DNA of 64,000 nucleotides from Maritalea mobilis (GCF_019800885.1 NZ_JAHVKE010000002.1:186001-250000), one strand, 5' to 3'. Counted from the stretch's first letter, positions 31,167-40,132 are shown. Translations and numbers: made by a program. Notes: a model not told the origin generated them from the letters alone.

Positions 31167-31493
31167 CTACGCCGCCGCGATCTGTGACGGCATTCGGGTT
31201 TCCAGTTCCGCAAGTGATTGAAGAAAGACGGCTTTGACGTCTTCGATATCTGCTGTGAATCCGGCGTCACAGGTTTCTTCGGCGCGGGCGCAGGCCTCGA
31301 CCATCGCTAATAGACCCATGTTCGCTGCGCTTCCCTTCAGAAAGTGGAAATCCGCTGCGGTCTCCGACCCCGGTGTAAAACGATCAAGGGTGTCTTGTAT
31401 CTCGGTGACGAACATCATTGCGATGTCGTCGAAGCTTTCCGGACCGATATCTTCGCGCAGGGTCGCGAGGCGGCCCCAATCAATCAAACTCAT
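31167..31493 (-). CDS. histidine phosphotransfer (Hpt) domain protein
   Basis: A 108-residue four-helix protein. The phosphorylatable His is H50 in DFHFLKGSAANMGL, the Hpt signature. The ATG at 31493 has an AAGGAG site at ideal spacing. It is divergent from a receiver-PP2C phosphatase gene 160 bases away, so the two probably exchange phosphate. No sensor kinase is in the window. Confidence 0.88.
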   Translation of the reverse strand: MSLIDWGRLATLREDIGPESFDDIAMMFVTEIQDTLDRFTPGSETAADFHFLKGSAANMGLLAMVEACARAEETCDAGFTADIEDVKAVFLQSLAELETRMPSQIAAA

Positions 31494-31654
31494 CAATATC
31501 TCCTTCCCCACGCTTGGGACAGTATCAGGCGTAGGTTGAGGAATTCTTAAACGCGGATGCCGCGATGTTGCGATTTCGAGCGTTTACCGGGCCTTAAGAT
31601 CGCCCGGCCTAGGATGCGTCAATGTCTGCCAGTTGGTCGCACAAGTGAGGGGCG

Positions 31655-32944
31655 ATGTATCCCGAAATTTCGGAACGGACTTATGCCAATGCCTTTCCCG
31701 TCCCGCCGCTGGCAGACGGGGTGGGCGGCACGATTCTTGTTCTCGACGACAGCGCCGCGCAAAGGGGAATGCTTTGTGCCTTGCTGAAGCGATGGGGCAT
31801 GGAGCCTTGGTCATCGGGCGATCCGGCCGAGGCGTTGGACCTTGCCCGCGACGCGCGCGTCGGGATGGTCATTTGCGACTGGATGATGCCTGGCATGACG
31901 GGTCCGGAATTCTGCCGCCGCCTGCGGGCCTCGGGGCGCGAGGGGTATGCCTATGTCATCCTGCTGACGTCGAAATCGGCGGAGGATGCTTTGGCCGAAG
32001 GTCTGGCCGCAGGTGCCGATGATTTCCTCAGCAAACCGCTCCACCCTTCCGAATTGCGCGCGCGCCTGAATGCCGGTGCGAGAATCGTCGCGATGCAGCG
32101 CGCCCTTGTGGACAAAAACCATCAACTCGGCCGCGCCTTGTCCGAGATCCAGACGCTTTACGACGCCATCGATGTCGACCTCGAGGAAGCGCGCCGCTTG
32201 CAGCTGTCCTTTCTGCCGGACACGAGCCGGAGCTTGCCGGGTGTGGACTTGTCGCTTTGGCTGGAGTCGTCGGGCCATGTCGGGGGCGACATGGTTGGTT
32301 GGTTCGAGGCATCTCGCGGCATGATCGGTGTCCACAGCATCGACGTGTCCGGCCACGGCGTGGCCTCTGCGATGATCGGGGCACGGGTCGCCGGTATGCT
32401 CTCGGGTCGGGCCCCCGAGCAGAACATCGCATTGTCCGGCTTGGGCGGCGGCGTATTTCGCGCCCTTCCACCGGATTTTGTCGCAACGCGGCTGAACGCG
32501 CTGATGCTCGAGGAACTGACCGGCGATCGTTATCTCACGCTGGTTCTGGGGATGTTGGATGTGATGACCGGGCAGTTCAGCTTCGTGCAGGCGGGCCATC
32601 CCCACCCGATCCTCATTCGCGCCGATGGCAGCGTTCAGACCTTGGGCAAAGGCGGTCTGCCGATCGGTCTGGTGCGGGATGCAACCTATCAGGTCGATCG
32701 CGAACGCCTGATGCCGGGCGACCGGCTGATTTTCTACACCGATGGCCTGACCGAATGCAGCGCGCCCGATGGGACCATGCTGGGCGAAGCGGGGCTGATC
32801 GAGTTGAGCCGCAAGCACCGCAGGGCAACAGGCGCGGAATTCCTGGAATGTCTCAAATCGGATCTGCGGGCCTTTGCCACCGCGCCCGGGTTCGAGGATG
32901 ACGCCTCTGCGCTCGTGCTCGACTATCATGGTCCGCCGACCTAG
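31655..32944 (+). CDS. response regulator with PP2C/SpoIIE-type phosphatase output
   Basis: A 429-residue protein. The receiver domain (about 25-145) has acidic residues D31-D32, the acceptor D75 (ICDWMMPGM), T105 and K127. A short helical linker (about 148-190, HQLGRALSEIQTLYDAIDVDLEEARRLQLSFLP) leads to the PP2C domain (about 195-425). Metal-binding acids there appear in GGDMVG, DVSGHG and EDDAS. Such RsbU-like proteins dephosphorylate anti-sigma-factor antagonists in partner-switch systems. No antagonist or sigma factor gene is adjacent. The divergent Hpt gene is the likely phosphate source or sink. Confidence 0.92.
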   Translation: MYPEISERTYANAFPVPPLADGVGGTILVLDDSAAQRGMLCALLKRWGMEPWSSGDPAEALDLARDARVGMVICDWMMPGMTGPEFCRRLRASGREGYAYVILLTSKSAEDALAEGLAAGADDFLSKPLHPSELRARLNAGARIVAMQRALVDKNHQLGRALSEIQTLYDAIDVDLEEARRLQLSFLPDTSRSLPGVDLSLWLESSGHVGGDMVGWFEASRGMIGVHSIDVSGHGVASAMIGARVAGMLSGRAPEQNIALSGLGGGVFRALPPDFVATRLNALMLEELTGDRYLTLVLGMLDVMTGQFSFVQAGHPHPILIRADGSVQTLGKGGLPIGLVRDATYQVDRERLMPGDRLIFYTDGLTECSAPDGTMLGEAGLIELSRKHRRATGAEFLECLKSDLRAFATAPGFEDDASALVLDYHGPPT

Positions 32945-33396
32945 CGGCGTTGACCACGGATTTGCAGCCATTGCGCTACGAAATGCCGATCGCCGGAGAC
33001 GTCCAGTTCGGACAGGGCGACAGTCCACGGCAGGAAAACCGCGCTGTGCCCGGGTTCGGTCGGCGGTGAATGCCTGCGACCCAATCGGGCGACATAGACA
33101 TGGCACTGCTTGTGCGCGTGGTAGCCGTATTCCGGCATGAAAGTGTACCGGTGGAACATCCCCAATCGACGCGGTGCGGCAATGGAATACCCGGTTTCTT
33201 CACGCACTTCCCGTGCAAGGGCGACCAAGGGCGCTTCGCCAGGATCGATCCCGCCGCCGGGCAGTTGCAGTTCCGCGCGAGGTTCTTCCTGGAACGTGGC
33301 CAGAAGTCCGTCGCCAGCATCGATGATGGCATAAACACCGGGCCGCGGCGCAAAGCGGATCTCCCGATCAGGGACAGGTCCGAATCGACGGTTCAT
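32941..33396 (-). CDS. Nudix hydrolase
   Basis: A 151-residue protein with the Nudix box starting at GGGIDPGEAPLVALAREV and ending REETGY, about residues 46-69; all key Gly, Arg and Glu positions are present. The start RFGPVPDREIRFAPRPGVYAI is typical of a small Nudix subgroup. The substrate, some nucleoside diphosphate derivative, is unknown. It converges with a 4-base overlap on the phosphatase gene. Confidence 0.9.
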   Translation of the reverse strand: MNRRFGPVPDREIRFAPRPGVYAIIDAGDGLLATFQEEPRAELQLPGGGIDPGEAPLVALAREVREETGYSIAAPRRLGMFHRYTFMPEYGYHAHKQCHVYVARLGRRHSPPTEPGHSAVFLPWTVALSELDVSGDRHFVAQWLQIRGQRR

Positions 33397-33493
33397 GGGG
33401 GTCCTCCTGTGTCATGCGTCTTCTTGCCAGCCCGGACGCATCAGCGAAAGCACCACCCTCGCCAAGCCTGTTCGCTTGGGCTATGGGACGCCC

Positions 33494-34459
33494 ATGAAAC
33501 AGGATGTCTCCGACATGATCCGCGCCACCGCTCGGCGCGTTTTGCAGACCGAGGGTCGCGCCGTCACCGCGATGGCCGACAGCCTTCCAGAAGATTTCGC
33601 CGATGCGGTGCAGGCCGTGCTCGATACGAAGGGGCGCGTCATCCTATCGGGTATTGGGAAATCCGGTCACATCGCCCGCAAAATCAGCTCGACCTTCGCG
33701 TCAACGGGCACACCATCTGCCTTCGTCCACCCCGCCGAGGCCAGCCACGGCGATCTGGGAATGGTCACACCGGGGGATCTGGCGATCCTCATCTCGAATT
33801 CGGGCGAAACCTCGGAGCTGCGGGATATCGTGGCCCATGTCACCCGGTTTTCCATCCCGTTGATCGCGATTTCAGGCCGGGCCGGGTCCACGCTCATGCA
33901 GGCAGCGGATTTCAAATTGCTTTTGCCGCCCGAGCCCGAAGCCTGCAGCCTCGGCATGGCGCCTACCACATCGACCACCCTGACGCTGGCTCTGGGTGAT
34001 GCCCTGGCCGTCGCCGTTATGGAGCGCCGCGGTTTTCTTGCCGAGCAATTCCATACCTTTCACCCGGGCGGAAAGCTGGGGGCGCAATTGGCGAAGGTTT
34101 CGCAGTTGATGCACGGGACCGAACGGCTCCCGCTTGTTCCGGCGACCGAGTCCATGGCCGAAACGCTGGTGGTGATGAGCGAAAAAGGCTTTGGAATCGC
34201 TGGCGTAACGGAGTCCGAAAAACTGGCCGGTGTCATTTCGGACGGTGACCTTCGGCGCAATATTTCCAATCTTATGGATCGGTCCGCCGGTGAGGTCGCA
34301 ACGCAGAATCCGCGCTGCATTGGGCCTGATATGCTTGCCTCCGAAGCATTGGCCATGATGTCGGAAAACAAGATCACGGCCCTTTTCGTTGTCGATTCCG
34401 ACAGGCGCCCCCTCGGTATCCTCCATCTCCACGACTGCCTGCGCGCCGGATTGCTTTGA
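33494..34459 (+). CDS. kdsD: D-arabinose-5-phosphate isomerase (KpsF/GutQ family)
   Basis: A 321-residue enzyme making arabinose-5-phosphate for Kdo synthesis. The SIS domain (about 35-170) has ILSGIGKSGHIARKISSTFASTG, HGDLGMV and SNSGETSEL. Two CBS repeats follow (about 200-320). The ATG at 33494 is chosen because the helix preceding the SIS domain begins there. Kdo is needed for LPS and some capsules, so the gene may serve the surface-glycan loci downstream, but it may equally be the general LPS copy. Confidence 0.93.
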   Translation: MKQDVSDMIRATARRVLQTEGRAVTAMADSLPEDFADAVQAVLDTKGRVILSGIGKSGHIARKISSTFASTGTPSAFVHPAEASHGDLGMVTPGDLAILISNSGETSELRDIVAHVTRFSIPLIAISGRAGSTLMQAADFKLLLPPEPEACSLGMAPTTSTTLTLALGDALAVAVMERRGFLAEQFHTFHPGGKLGAQLAKVSQLMHGTERLPLVPATESMAETLVVMSEKGFGIAGVTESEKLAGVISDGDLRRNISNLMDRSAGEVATQNPRCIGPDMLASEALAMMSENKITALFVVDSDRRPLGILHLHDCLRAGLL

Positions 34460-34485
34460 AGACCTGGCCTTGGCGGCGGACAACA

Positions 34486-34518
34486 AAACGCCCCGCCTGA
34501 AAGACAGGCGAGGCGTTT
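34486..34518. terminator. bidirectional intrinsic terminator
   Basis: Arms AAACGCCCCGCCTG (34486-34499) and CAGGCGAGGCGTTT (34505-34518) pair with one mismatch around AAAGA. On the minus strand T-rich sequence follows. It separates the kdsD gene from the convergent secreted-protein gene. Confidence 0.75.
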
Positions 34519-34546
34519 GCGGAAGCGTTAGATTAGCACCACGGAC

Positions 34547-34873
34547 TTAGTTGTCGGCTTCGGCGCGGATGCGAGCGATCGTGTCGGCTGCATAGGCGGG
34601 TTCGCTCGGGAACACCGTGACAGTGTCGGTGCTGATACGGTCAGAGGGCGTGTCCGCACTGCTGTTTGCGATTTCAACAGCGGTACGAAGTGCACTGTTT
34701 TCGCCAATCTTGACCTGCGCGCCACGTTGGACGTTGTTGATGCGCTCGGCGTTGGTGTCGACGCTTTCGTTGTAAATTTCGATCGCGGTCGAGAGGGCTT
34801 CGCTTTGGTCTTGCGCGAAGGCCGGAGCGGCGACGGCGGCGATGATGGCGGTAGCGATGACGGTGCGTTTCAT
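34547..34873 (-). CDS. small secreted protein of unknown function
   Basis: A 108-residue protein with a signal peptide (ends VAAPAFAQ) and an AAGGAG site. The mature part is short, polar and contains similar stretches ALSTAIEIYNESVDTNAERI and ALRTAVEIANSSADTPSDRI, which look like an internal duplication of about 20 residues. Function was not recognised. It is followed by a strong terminator. Confidence 0.75.
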   Translation of the reverse strand: MKRTVIATAIIAAVAAPAFAQDQSEALSTAIEIYNESVDTNAERINNVQRGAQVKIGENSALRTAVEIANSSADTPSDRISTDTVTVFPSEPAYAADTIARIRAEADN

Positions 34874-35123
34874 TTTCAATCTCCTTTGCAACGGGCCTCG
34901 TTGATCAAGACCGCGTTTCTCACGTTGGTGACGGTATCGTCCGTCGGTGGAGATGAATTGATGGCTTCCGGGCCCTGTTTCAACACACGCTGGAAGGAAC
35001 TATTCGTTATTTTGGTGCGAAAATGAACATATTGGGCGAACCCGCGCACCAAGCGCACGGCCGCGTGTAAAACAGTCGCGCGGCCGTGATGACTGGTTCA
35101 ATTTTTCGTTTGGTTACGGAACG

Positions 35124-36428
35124 TTATCTTCCGACGCCAACATAGGCCTCGAACCCGGCGCGCTTGGCGTCGCGCGGGGAATAGATGTTTCTCAGGTCCG
35201 CCATGCGGGCGGTGGTCATCTTCTTGGCCATCTTCTTGAGATCGAGGGCGCGGAACTCGTTCCACTCTGTCAGCAGGACCACGACATCGGCCTTGTTCGC
35301 CGCCTTGTAGGGGTCGTCCATCCACTGCACACCCGGCAGCAGGTCTTCGCCTTCGCGCTGACCCTGGGGATCTACAACACGAACCTTCGCCCCGCCGCCA
35401 ACCAGTGACGGCACAATCGTCAGGCTGGGGGCATCGCGCATGTCGTCGGTGTTGGGTTTGAAGGTGACGCCCAAGACTGCAATCGTCTTGCCGTTGAACG
35501 ACCCGTCACACAGGTCGCGCAGCTTCTCGATCATCCGGTGCTTCACGTCCTCGTTCACACGAATGACCGTCTCGGTGATCTGCATGGGAACGGAATGATC
35601 CTGCCCGATCCGGGCCAGTGCGCTGGTGTCCTTGGGGAAGCACGACCCGCCATAGCCCGGCCCGGCATGCAGGAACTTGTTGCCGATCCGATTGTCGAGG
35701 CCCATGCCCTTGGACACTTCCTTGACGTCTGCGCCGACACGTTCGCACAGGGCGGCGATTTCGTTGATGAAGGTGATCTTCGTGGCAAGGAAGGCATTGG
35801 CGGCGTATTTGATCATCTCTGCCGACTCGAGGTCGGTCGTGATGATCGGGAACTCACGCAGGAACAGCGGGCGGTAGATCTCGGCCATGACCTCGCTGGC
35901 GCGTTCGCTTTGCACCCCGACGACGACACGGTCCGGGCGCATGAAGTCGTCGATGGCCGCCCCTTCGCGCAGGAATTCGGGGTTCGAGGCGACGTCGAAT
36001 TCTGCCTCGGGGTTGGCCTTGGCGACGACTTGCTTGACCTTGCGGTTCGTGCCGACGGGAACGGTCGATTTCGTCACGATCACCGCATAGCCGGTCAGGG
36101 CCTTGGCGACCTCTTCGGCGGCGGCCATCACGTAGGTCAGGTCGGCATGGCCATCGCCGCGCCGCGTGGGCGTGCCCACGGCGATGAACACGGCATCGGC
36201 CCCGTCCACGGCAGTGGCCAGATCGGTGGTGAAGGAGAGGCGCCCGGCCTCGACGTTCTTCTCCATCAAGGTGTCCAGACCCGGCTCGAAGATCGGGACC
36301 TGGCCCGCGTTCAGCATCTCGATCTTGCGCGGATCCTTGTCGACGCAGATCACGTCATGTCCGAAATCCGAAAAACAAACACCAGAAACGAGCCCAACGT
36401 AGCCCGTGCCGATCATGGTGATCTTCAT
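35124..36428 (-). CDS. ugd: UDP-glucose 6-dehydrogenase
   Basis: A 434-residue NAD enzyme that oxidises UDP-glucose twice to UDP-glucuronate. The Rossmann start is MIGTGYVGLVSGVCFSDFG, the middle has ASNPEFLREGAAIDDFM, and the catalytic Cys is C263 in GPGYGGSCFPKDTSA. The C-terminal domain holds LGVTFKPNTDDMRDAPSL. With galU at 54472 it can supply UDP-glucuronate to the polysaccharide loci. An AGGAGG site lies 5 bases before the ATG. It is monocistronic. Confidence 0.96.
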   Translation of the reverse strand: MKITMIGTGYVGLVSGVCFSDFGHDVICVDKDPRKIEMLNAGQVPIFEPGLDTLMEKNVEAGRLSFTTDLATAVDGADAVFIAVGTPTRRGDGHADLTYVMAAAEEVAKALTGYAVIVTKSTVPVGTNRKVKQVVAKANPEAEFDVASNPEFLREGAAIDDFMRPDRVVVGVQSERASEVMAEIYRPLFLREFPIITTDLESAEMIKYAANAFLATKITFINEIAALCERVGADVKEVSKGMGLDNRIGNKFLHAGPGYGGSCFPKDTSALARIGQDHSVPMQITETVIRVNEDVKHRMIEKLRDLCDGSFNGKTIAVLGVTFKPNTDDMRDAPSLTIVPSLVGGGAKVRVVDPQGQREGEDLLPGVQWMDDPYKAANKADVVVLLTEWNEFRALDLKKMAKKMTTARMADLRNIYSPRDAKRAGFEAYVGVGR

Positions 36429-36513
36429 GAAATCCTCCTAACGATTTCCAAATCCGGTTGCCCCGTGGTCAAACCAATCCACGAAAAGCGATGCCTTGTT
36501 CAGGGTGTGAAAC

Positions 36514-37095
36514 CTACCAGTTGCAGAGTGTCCTAAGCGGCTCGATCGCCGTTTCGAGGCCTTCGATGGAAAAGCTCGCGTTGAGGGTTCTTCCGGTGAA
36601 GGATGTGGCGCTGACCAACAGCCTTTCATGTTCGAACAGGCCGCGGATCAGCGGGATGGCCTCGGCCCCGGTGAAAAGACCAAGCGCACGGTTGTTCGCG
36701 GATACGTCGGCCTCGAGCGATACCGGCGCTTCGTCATCGATCTTGTAAATCAGTGTGCCGTAGTCGCCGACATCGGACATGAAGTTCTCGCCGAACCTCA
36801 CTTCGAACTGGGTCGTGTTCTCGAGACAGGACAGGACCAATTCGGCCGGCGCGGAGCGTGCGAAGATGCCGGGCAGATCCTGGAAGGATAGCGACGACAT
36901 GACCAAGGCGTTCTGGCTGCCCACCGGCGGAACGACCTCGACGATCTCCCAGGGGCCGGCCTCCGAGAAGGTCTCGATACATTCGACGCCGATCGTACCC
37001 TCATTGCAAAAGGGTAGGTCATCGTACGCAAGCGCGGCGGTGGGGAGGGTGAGCAAAGTCGCAAGAAGGGAAGAGATTGATAAAAAACTACGCAT
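36514..37095 (-). CDS. secreted TagO/VasI-like protein
   Basis: A 193-residue protein with a signal peptide (MRSFLSISSLLATLLTLPTAALA). The mature part resembles proteins annotated 'type VI secretion-associated TagO/VasI': LVLSCLENTTQFEVRFGENFMSD, then YGTLIYKIDDEAP, LGLFTGAEAIPLIRGLF and a tail of GLETAIEPLRTLCNW. No type VI genes are in the window, so the name should not be read as function. An in-frame ATG two codons upstream (37101) is an equal candidate start. Confidence 0.75.
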   Translation of the reverse strand: MRSFLSISSLLATLLTLPTAALAYDDLPFCNEGTIGVECIETFSEAGPWEIVEVVPPVGSQNALVMSSLSFQDLPGIFARSAPAELVLSCLENTTQFEVRFGENFMSDVGDYGTLIYKIDDEAPVSLEADVSANNRALGLFTGAEAIPLIRGLFEHERLLVSATSFTGRTLNASFSIEGLETAIEPLRTLCNW

Positions 37096-37101
37096 AATCA
37101 T

Positions 37102-37500
37102 TGGTCTCCACATGGAAGCTCTTGTCCAAATCTTTTGATACGCTGGATACACCACGGCAACTTGCCGGAACAGAAAAACATACGCCACCCAAGGCCAACC
37201 GGATCTTTTCAATAAACGCGGCCCAACCACGGACCAAGGCCGCGGCACATGCCAGACACGTCACGCGATTCGGGCCTCAAGAGACTCCATTCTGGGCAAA
37301 ACTTGGGCGCTCGGTGAAAAAAAAGGCAGAACTTGGGCATATCTTGGGCCGAATTTGTCCGTCAACACCAATGATAGGTTGTATTTTCCGGCATGTTGCG
37401 ATGGTCGTATGCTATGCCATAGTGGGGGCAACCTTTTTAATCGTTCATTTCTCGGGAAGGCACACCATTCAGTCGCACTTTCCGATGCTGCGAGGCTGCC
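37102..37500. other. 399-bp upstream region of the exoY-like gene
   Basis: No gene is seen. It is less GC-rich near the exoY start and contains the TTGGGC-type repeats at 37291-37349, an inverted pair GGCAT/ATGCC around 37391-37421, and a T-run (CCTTTTTAATCG). It is probably a regulated promoter region. Confidence 0.5.
37291..37349 (+). repeat. four (T)TGGGC motifs spaced about 10 and 30 bp, putative regulator sites
   Basis: TCTGGGCA, ACTTGGGCG, ACTTGGGCA and TCTTGGGCC begin near 37291, 37301, 37331 and 37342. Spacings of roughly 10 and 30 bases would put all four on one face of the helix. They lie 150-210 bases ahead of the exoY-like start, where an activator could bind. Confidence 0.4.
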
Positions 37501-38250
37501 ATGAAATATTCTAATGAAGTCAGTAACTTTTCTAGTATCGGTGGTCGTGCCGAAATCGGCATGGCCGGAGATGGGGTGCTGCGTCAGAGGGTGTTGAGCC
37601 CGTCAGAGCGCCGTCATCATCCCATCCATCTGCCGCGTAACGACTTGGGGTATCGTGTTCTGTCGAGATCGTTCGATCTGCTCGTCGGAACGGTTGCACT
37701 TGTCTTGCTTTTGCCACTTTTCGCCGTCTTTGCGGTGCTCATTAAACTGAGTAGCCCGGGCCCGGTCTTTTTTCGACAGGACCGCTACGGCTTGAACGGT
37801 GACCTGTTCAAAATCTACAAATTCCGCACGATGCGCACCGATCAGTGCGACGTCAGCGGGGTTGCGCAGACCACCAAGAACGATCCGAGGGTGACGAAGA
37901 TCGGGCGTTTGTTGCGGAAAACCAGCTTCGATGAGCTGCCGCAGATCTTCAACATTCTGAAGGGAGAGATGTCGGTTGTCGGTCCGCGCCCGCATGTTCC
38001 CGGGATGCTTGCCAACGGAATGCTCTACGAGGAGTTCGATCCGCGCTACATGGCCCGACACGTGGTAAAGCCGGGGCTTACGGGCCTTGCCCAGGTGAAC
38101 GGGTTCAGGGGGGAAACCTCGACCGCACATGCTGCGCGCAAGCGGCTCGACTACGATTTGGAGTACATCCGGCGGCAGTCTCTGCTTTTGGATGTGAAGA
38201 TCACGGCACAGACCTTCTGGAAAGAGTTTTTCCGGGGATCCGGATACTGA
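37501..38250 (+). CDS. exoY: ExoY-like undecaprenyl-phosphate sugar phosphotransferase
   Basis: A 249-residue initiating transferase that puts the first sugar phosphate on the lipid carrier for exopolysaccharide. After a polar N-terminus one membrane segment (about 57-80) is followed by the family core: [41 protein letters not shown] and VGPRPHVP. The C-terminal [12 protein letters not shown] and LDYDLEYI are present. It is the priming enzyme for the Wzx/Wzy system downstream. The sugar is not determined. Confidence 0.92.
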   Translation: MKYSNEVSNFSSIGGRAEIGMAGDGVLRQRVLSPSERRHHPIHLPRNDLGYRVLSRSFDLLVGTVALVLLLPLFAVFAVLIKLSSPGPVFFRQDRYGLNGDLFKIYKFRTMRTDQCDVSGVAQTTKNDPRVTKIGRLLRKTSFDELPQIFNILKGEMSVVGPRPHVPGMLANGMLYEEFDPRYMARHVVKPGLTGLAQVNGFRGETSTAHAARKRLDYDLEYIRRQSLLLDVKITAQTFWKEFFRGSGY

Positions 38251-38316
38251 CCCGGCCTTCAGAGGTTTCCAACACAGGTGACGGATACCAGCCGAAGCAG
38301 GTGTTTTCGGGGGATG

Positions 38317-38493
38317 TCAGGTAATGGCCGACAGCACGAAGTAGATGGCGCCGCAGCTGATCGCGGCAGAGCTCCAGAACATAAGGTTTCGCGCAATGAG
38401 CACCGAGCGGTCAGCTCCCTCCCATTCGGGGCGTTTTGACCCGGAGTCGTCGTTGAACAGTTCTGCTTCGATTATGTTTTGGTTCTCATACAT
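38317..38493 (-). CDS. 58-residue single-span membrane protein
   Basis: A small frame on the minus strand with a polar, acidic N-terminal half (ENQNIIEAELFNDDSGSK, WEGADRS) and one C-terminal membrane helix (about residues 36-57, LMFWSSAAISCGAIYFVLSAI). The N-in or N-out layout is unclear. A purine-rich stretch (GGGGAAAG, AGAAG) precedes the ATG. The pattern of a clean helix with no charge inside makes it likely to be real. It lies between the exoY-like gene and the glycosyltransferase, on the opposite strand. Confidence 0.55.
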   Translation of the reverse strand: MYENQNIIEAELFNDDSGSKRPEWEGADRSVLIARNLMFWSSAAISCGAIYFVLSAIT

Positions 38494-38585
38494 CTTCTGT
38501 TCTTTCCCCTACCCTTTTCGCACCTCGTACATCCTCTCAGTAACGCCTCCGAGTTAACGAAAGGTTGATAAGGAGGATGCTATAG

Positions 38586-38639
38586 ATGGAAAACGGCAGC
38601 AATGTGGCATCCTGGATGAGGCTTAAACGTGATGTTTGA
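38586..38639 (+). CDS. possible 17-residue leader peptide
   Basis: ATG at 38586 follows AAGGAGG at a spacing of 9 bases, the best ribosome site in this stretch. The frame MENGSNVASWMRLKRDV ends at 38639, 30 bases before the next gene. It may be translated; a regulatory role is guesswork. Confidence 0.3.
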   Translation: MENGSNVASWMRLKRDV

Positions 38640-38669
38640 AGGGGTAAAAATATTGAAATACAATGACTT

Positions 38670-39008
38670 ATGGTCGATTTTGAAAGGCAAGAAATTGCCG
38701 GTTTTCCTATTCCTGACGCCAATGATGACGCCCTAATGCCCGTTTTGATGACTGTTTCCGCTACGGAAACAATATCTTTCCTTCAGGATTTTGACGCCGA
38801 TTCGCAAACAGCAGGCGGCCAAAATCTTGCTCCCGGAGCTTTTCCGCTCTGGCATGCCGAGCCCCAAGCTTTGACCGTTTCCAAATGCGAAACACTATTT
38901 TCCCAGATTTGCGACGCCTTGCCCGCGCCTACCGATTGCGCGACGCTTCACCCGTGGCTGTCCCCATCCGGCGATGACGCGCTGATAACGGAAGGAACCC
39001 CGACATGA
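38670..39008 (+). CDS. hypothetical protein coupled to glycosyltransferase
   Basis: A 112-residue acidic protein (MVDFERQEIAGFPIPDANDD and so on) without signal peptide or membrane segment. Its stop overlaps the glycosyltransferase start as ATGA, which argues for translation. Base composition is lower in GC than its neighbours and no clear ribosome site is seen. It has two Cys (KCETLFSQIC) and was not recognised. Confidence 0.45.
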   Translation: MVDFERQEIAGFPIPDANDDALMPVLMTVSATETISFLQDFDADSQTAGGQNLAPGAFPLWHAEPQALTVSKCETLFSQICDALPAPTDCATLHPWLSPSGDDALITEGTPT

Positions 39009-40132
39009 AGGTCTGCGTCATTGGTTTACGTGGCATTCCGGACGTTTCCGGCGGGATCGAGACGCATTGCGAAAACCTCTACGATCGGATGAAGCGCGAA
39101 CGCCCCGATCTGGACATCGTCGTTTTCGGACGAAAGCCCTATATCGGCGACATTCCTTATCGCACCAGCGTGGGCATCGAGGTTGTGCCGGCCTATGCCA
39201 TGCGCAACACCTATCTCGAAACGCTGTCGAATAGCCTTGTGGCAATCCTGCGCGCCCGGTTCTCGCAACATGCGGACTGCGTCCACATCCATGCGATCGG
39301 CCCAGGCCTTCTGGCCCCGTTGGCCCGTCTCCTTGGGATGCCGGTCATCCTGACACATCACGGTGACGATTTCCGACGCGACAAGTGGAACGCCTTTGCC
39401 CGGTCGGTTTTGCGCCTGGGCGAACGGATCGGCGTCGCGAGTGCCTGCCGCACGATCGCGGTGTCGCCAACACTGGCCGAGCGTTTGCGCCGGGACTATC
39501 CCGCGAAGGCCGAACAGATCGATTATATCCCCAATGGTGCCGATCACATCGTCGGACGTGCCTTGGCTGCTAACGGCCCCTCGACCCTGAGCGAATTCGG
39601 ATTGGAACCCGAAGGCTACATGATGACGGTTGGTCGCCTGGTGCCGGAGAAAGGCTTTGCCGATCTGATCCGCGCGCACAAGAAATCTGGCATACGCACG
39701 CCGCTGGTGATCGTGGGCGGCCACAGCAATTCGGATCATGACCGGATGTTGAGCGAAATTGCGCACCCCGAGGTCATCCTCACCGGCGCTTTGCCCCAGG
39801 CCAAGGTGGCGCAGCTTCTGGCCAATGCGAAGATGTTCATCCTTCCGTCGCATCACGAGGGGCTACCCATCGCGGCGCTTGAGGCCTGGGCCCTTGGTGC
39901 ACCCCTATTGCTGAGCGATATTCAACCCAATCTCGATCTCGGCCTTTCGCCCGAGCATTATTTCCCGGTCAGAGATGTTGATGCGTTGGCATCGCGCTTG
40001 GCGGATGATGCAGATGACATTCCCGCGCAGCCGCTGGATCCTGCGTTCAACTGGACGTCAATTGCCCATCAAACAGTCGAGATTTACAATCAGTCCCATG
40101 AAAACGACCGTGTCCAGCTCGACACCCCGTGA
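39005..40132 (+). CDS. glycosyltransferase, GT4-like
   Basis: A 375-residue GT-B enzyme that probably adds one sugar to the lipid-linked repeat unit. The N-terminal domain opens with VCVIGLRGIPDVSGGIETH. The C-terminal domain has VGRLVPEKGFADLI and the donor-binding EX7E pattern in SHHEGLPIAALEAWALGAP. It resembles the DUF1972/GT4 exopolysaccharide group. It overlaps the preceding small gene by 4 bases and the next gene starts inside its end. Confidence 0.9.
   Translation: MKVCVIGLRGIPDVSGGIETHCENLYDRMKRERPDLDIVVFGRKPYIGDIPYRTSVGIEVVPAYAMRNTYLETLSNSLVAILRARFSQHADCVHIHAIGPGLLAPLARLLGMPVILTHHGDDFRRDKWNAFARSVLRLGERIGVASACRTIAVSPTLAERLRRDYPAKAEQIDYIPNGADHIVGRALAANGPSTLSEFGLEPEGYMMTVGRLVPEKGFADLIRAHKKSGIRTPLVIVGGHSNSDHDRMLSEIAHPEVILTGALPQAKVAQLLANAKMFILPSHHEGLPIAALEAWALGAPLLLSDIQPNLDLGLSPEHYFPVRDVDALASRLADDADDIPAQPLDPAFNWTSIAHQTVEIYNQSHENDRVQLDTP

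Noticed and set aside
36514-37095. Type VI secretion component
   Set aside because: Only a family resemblance; no other type VI gene in the window.
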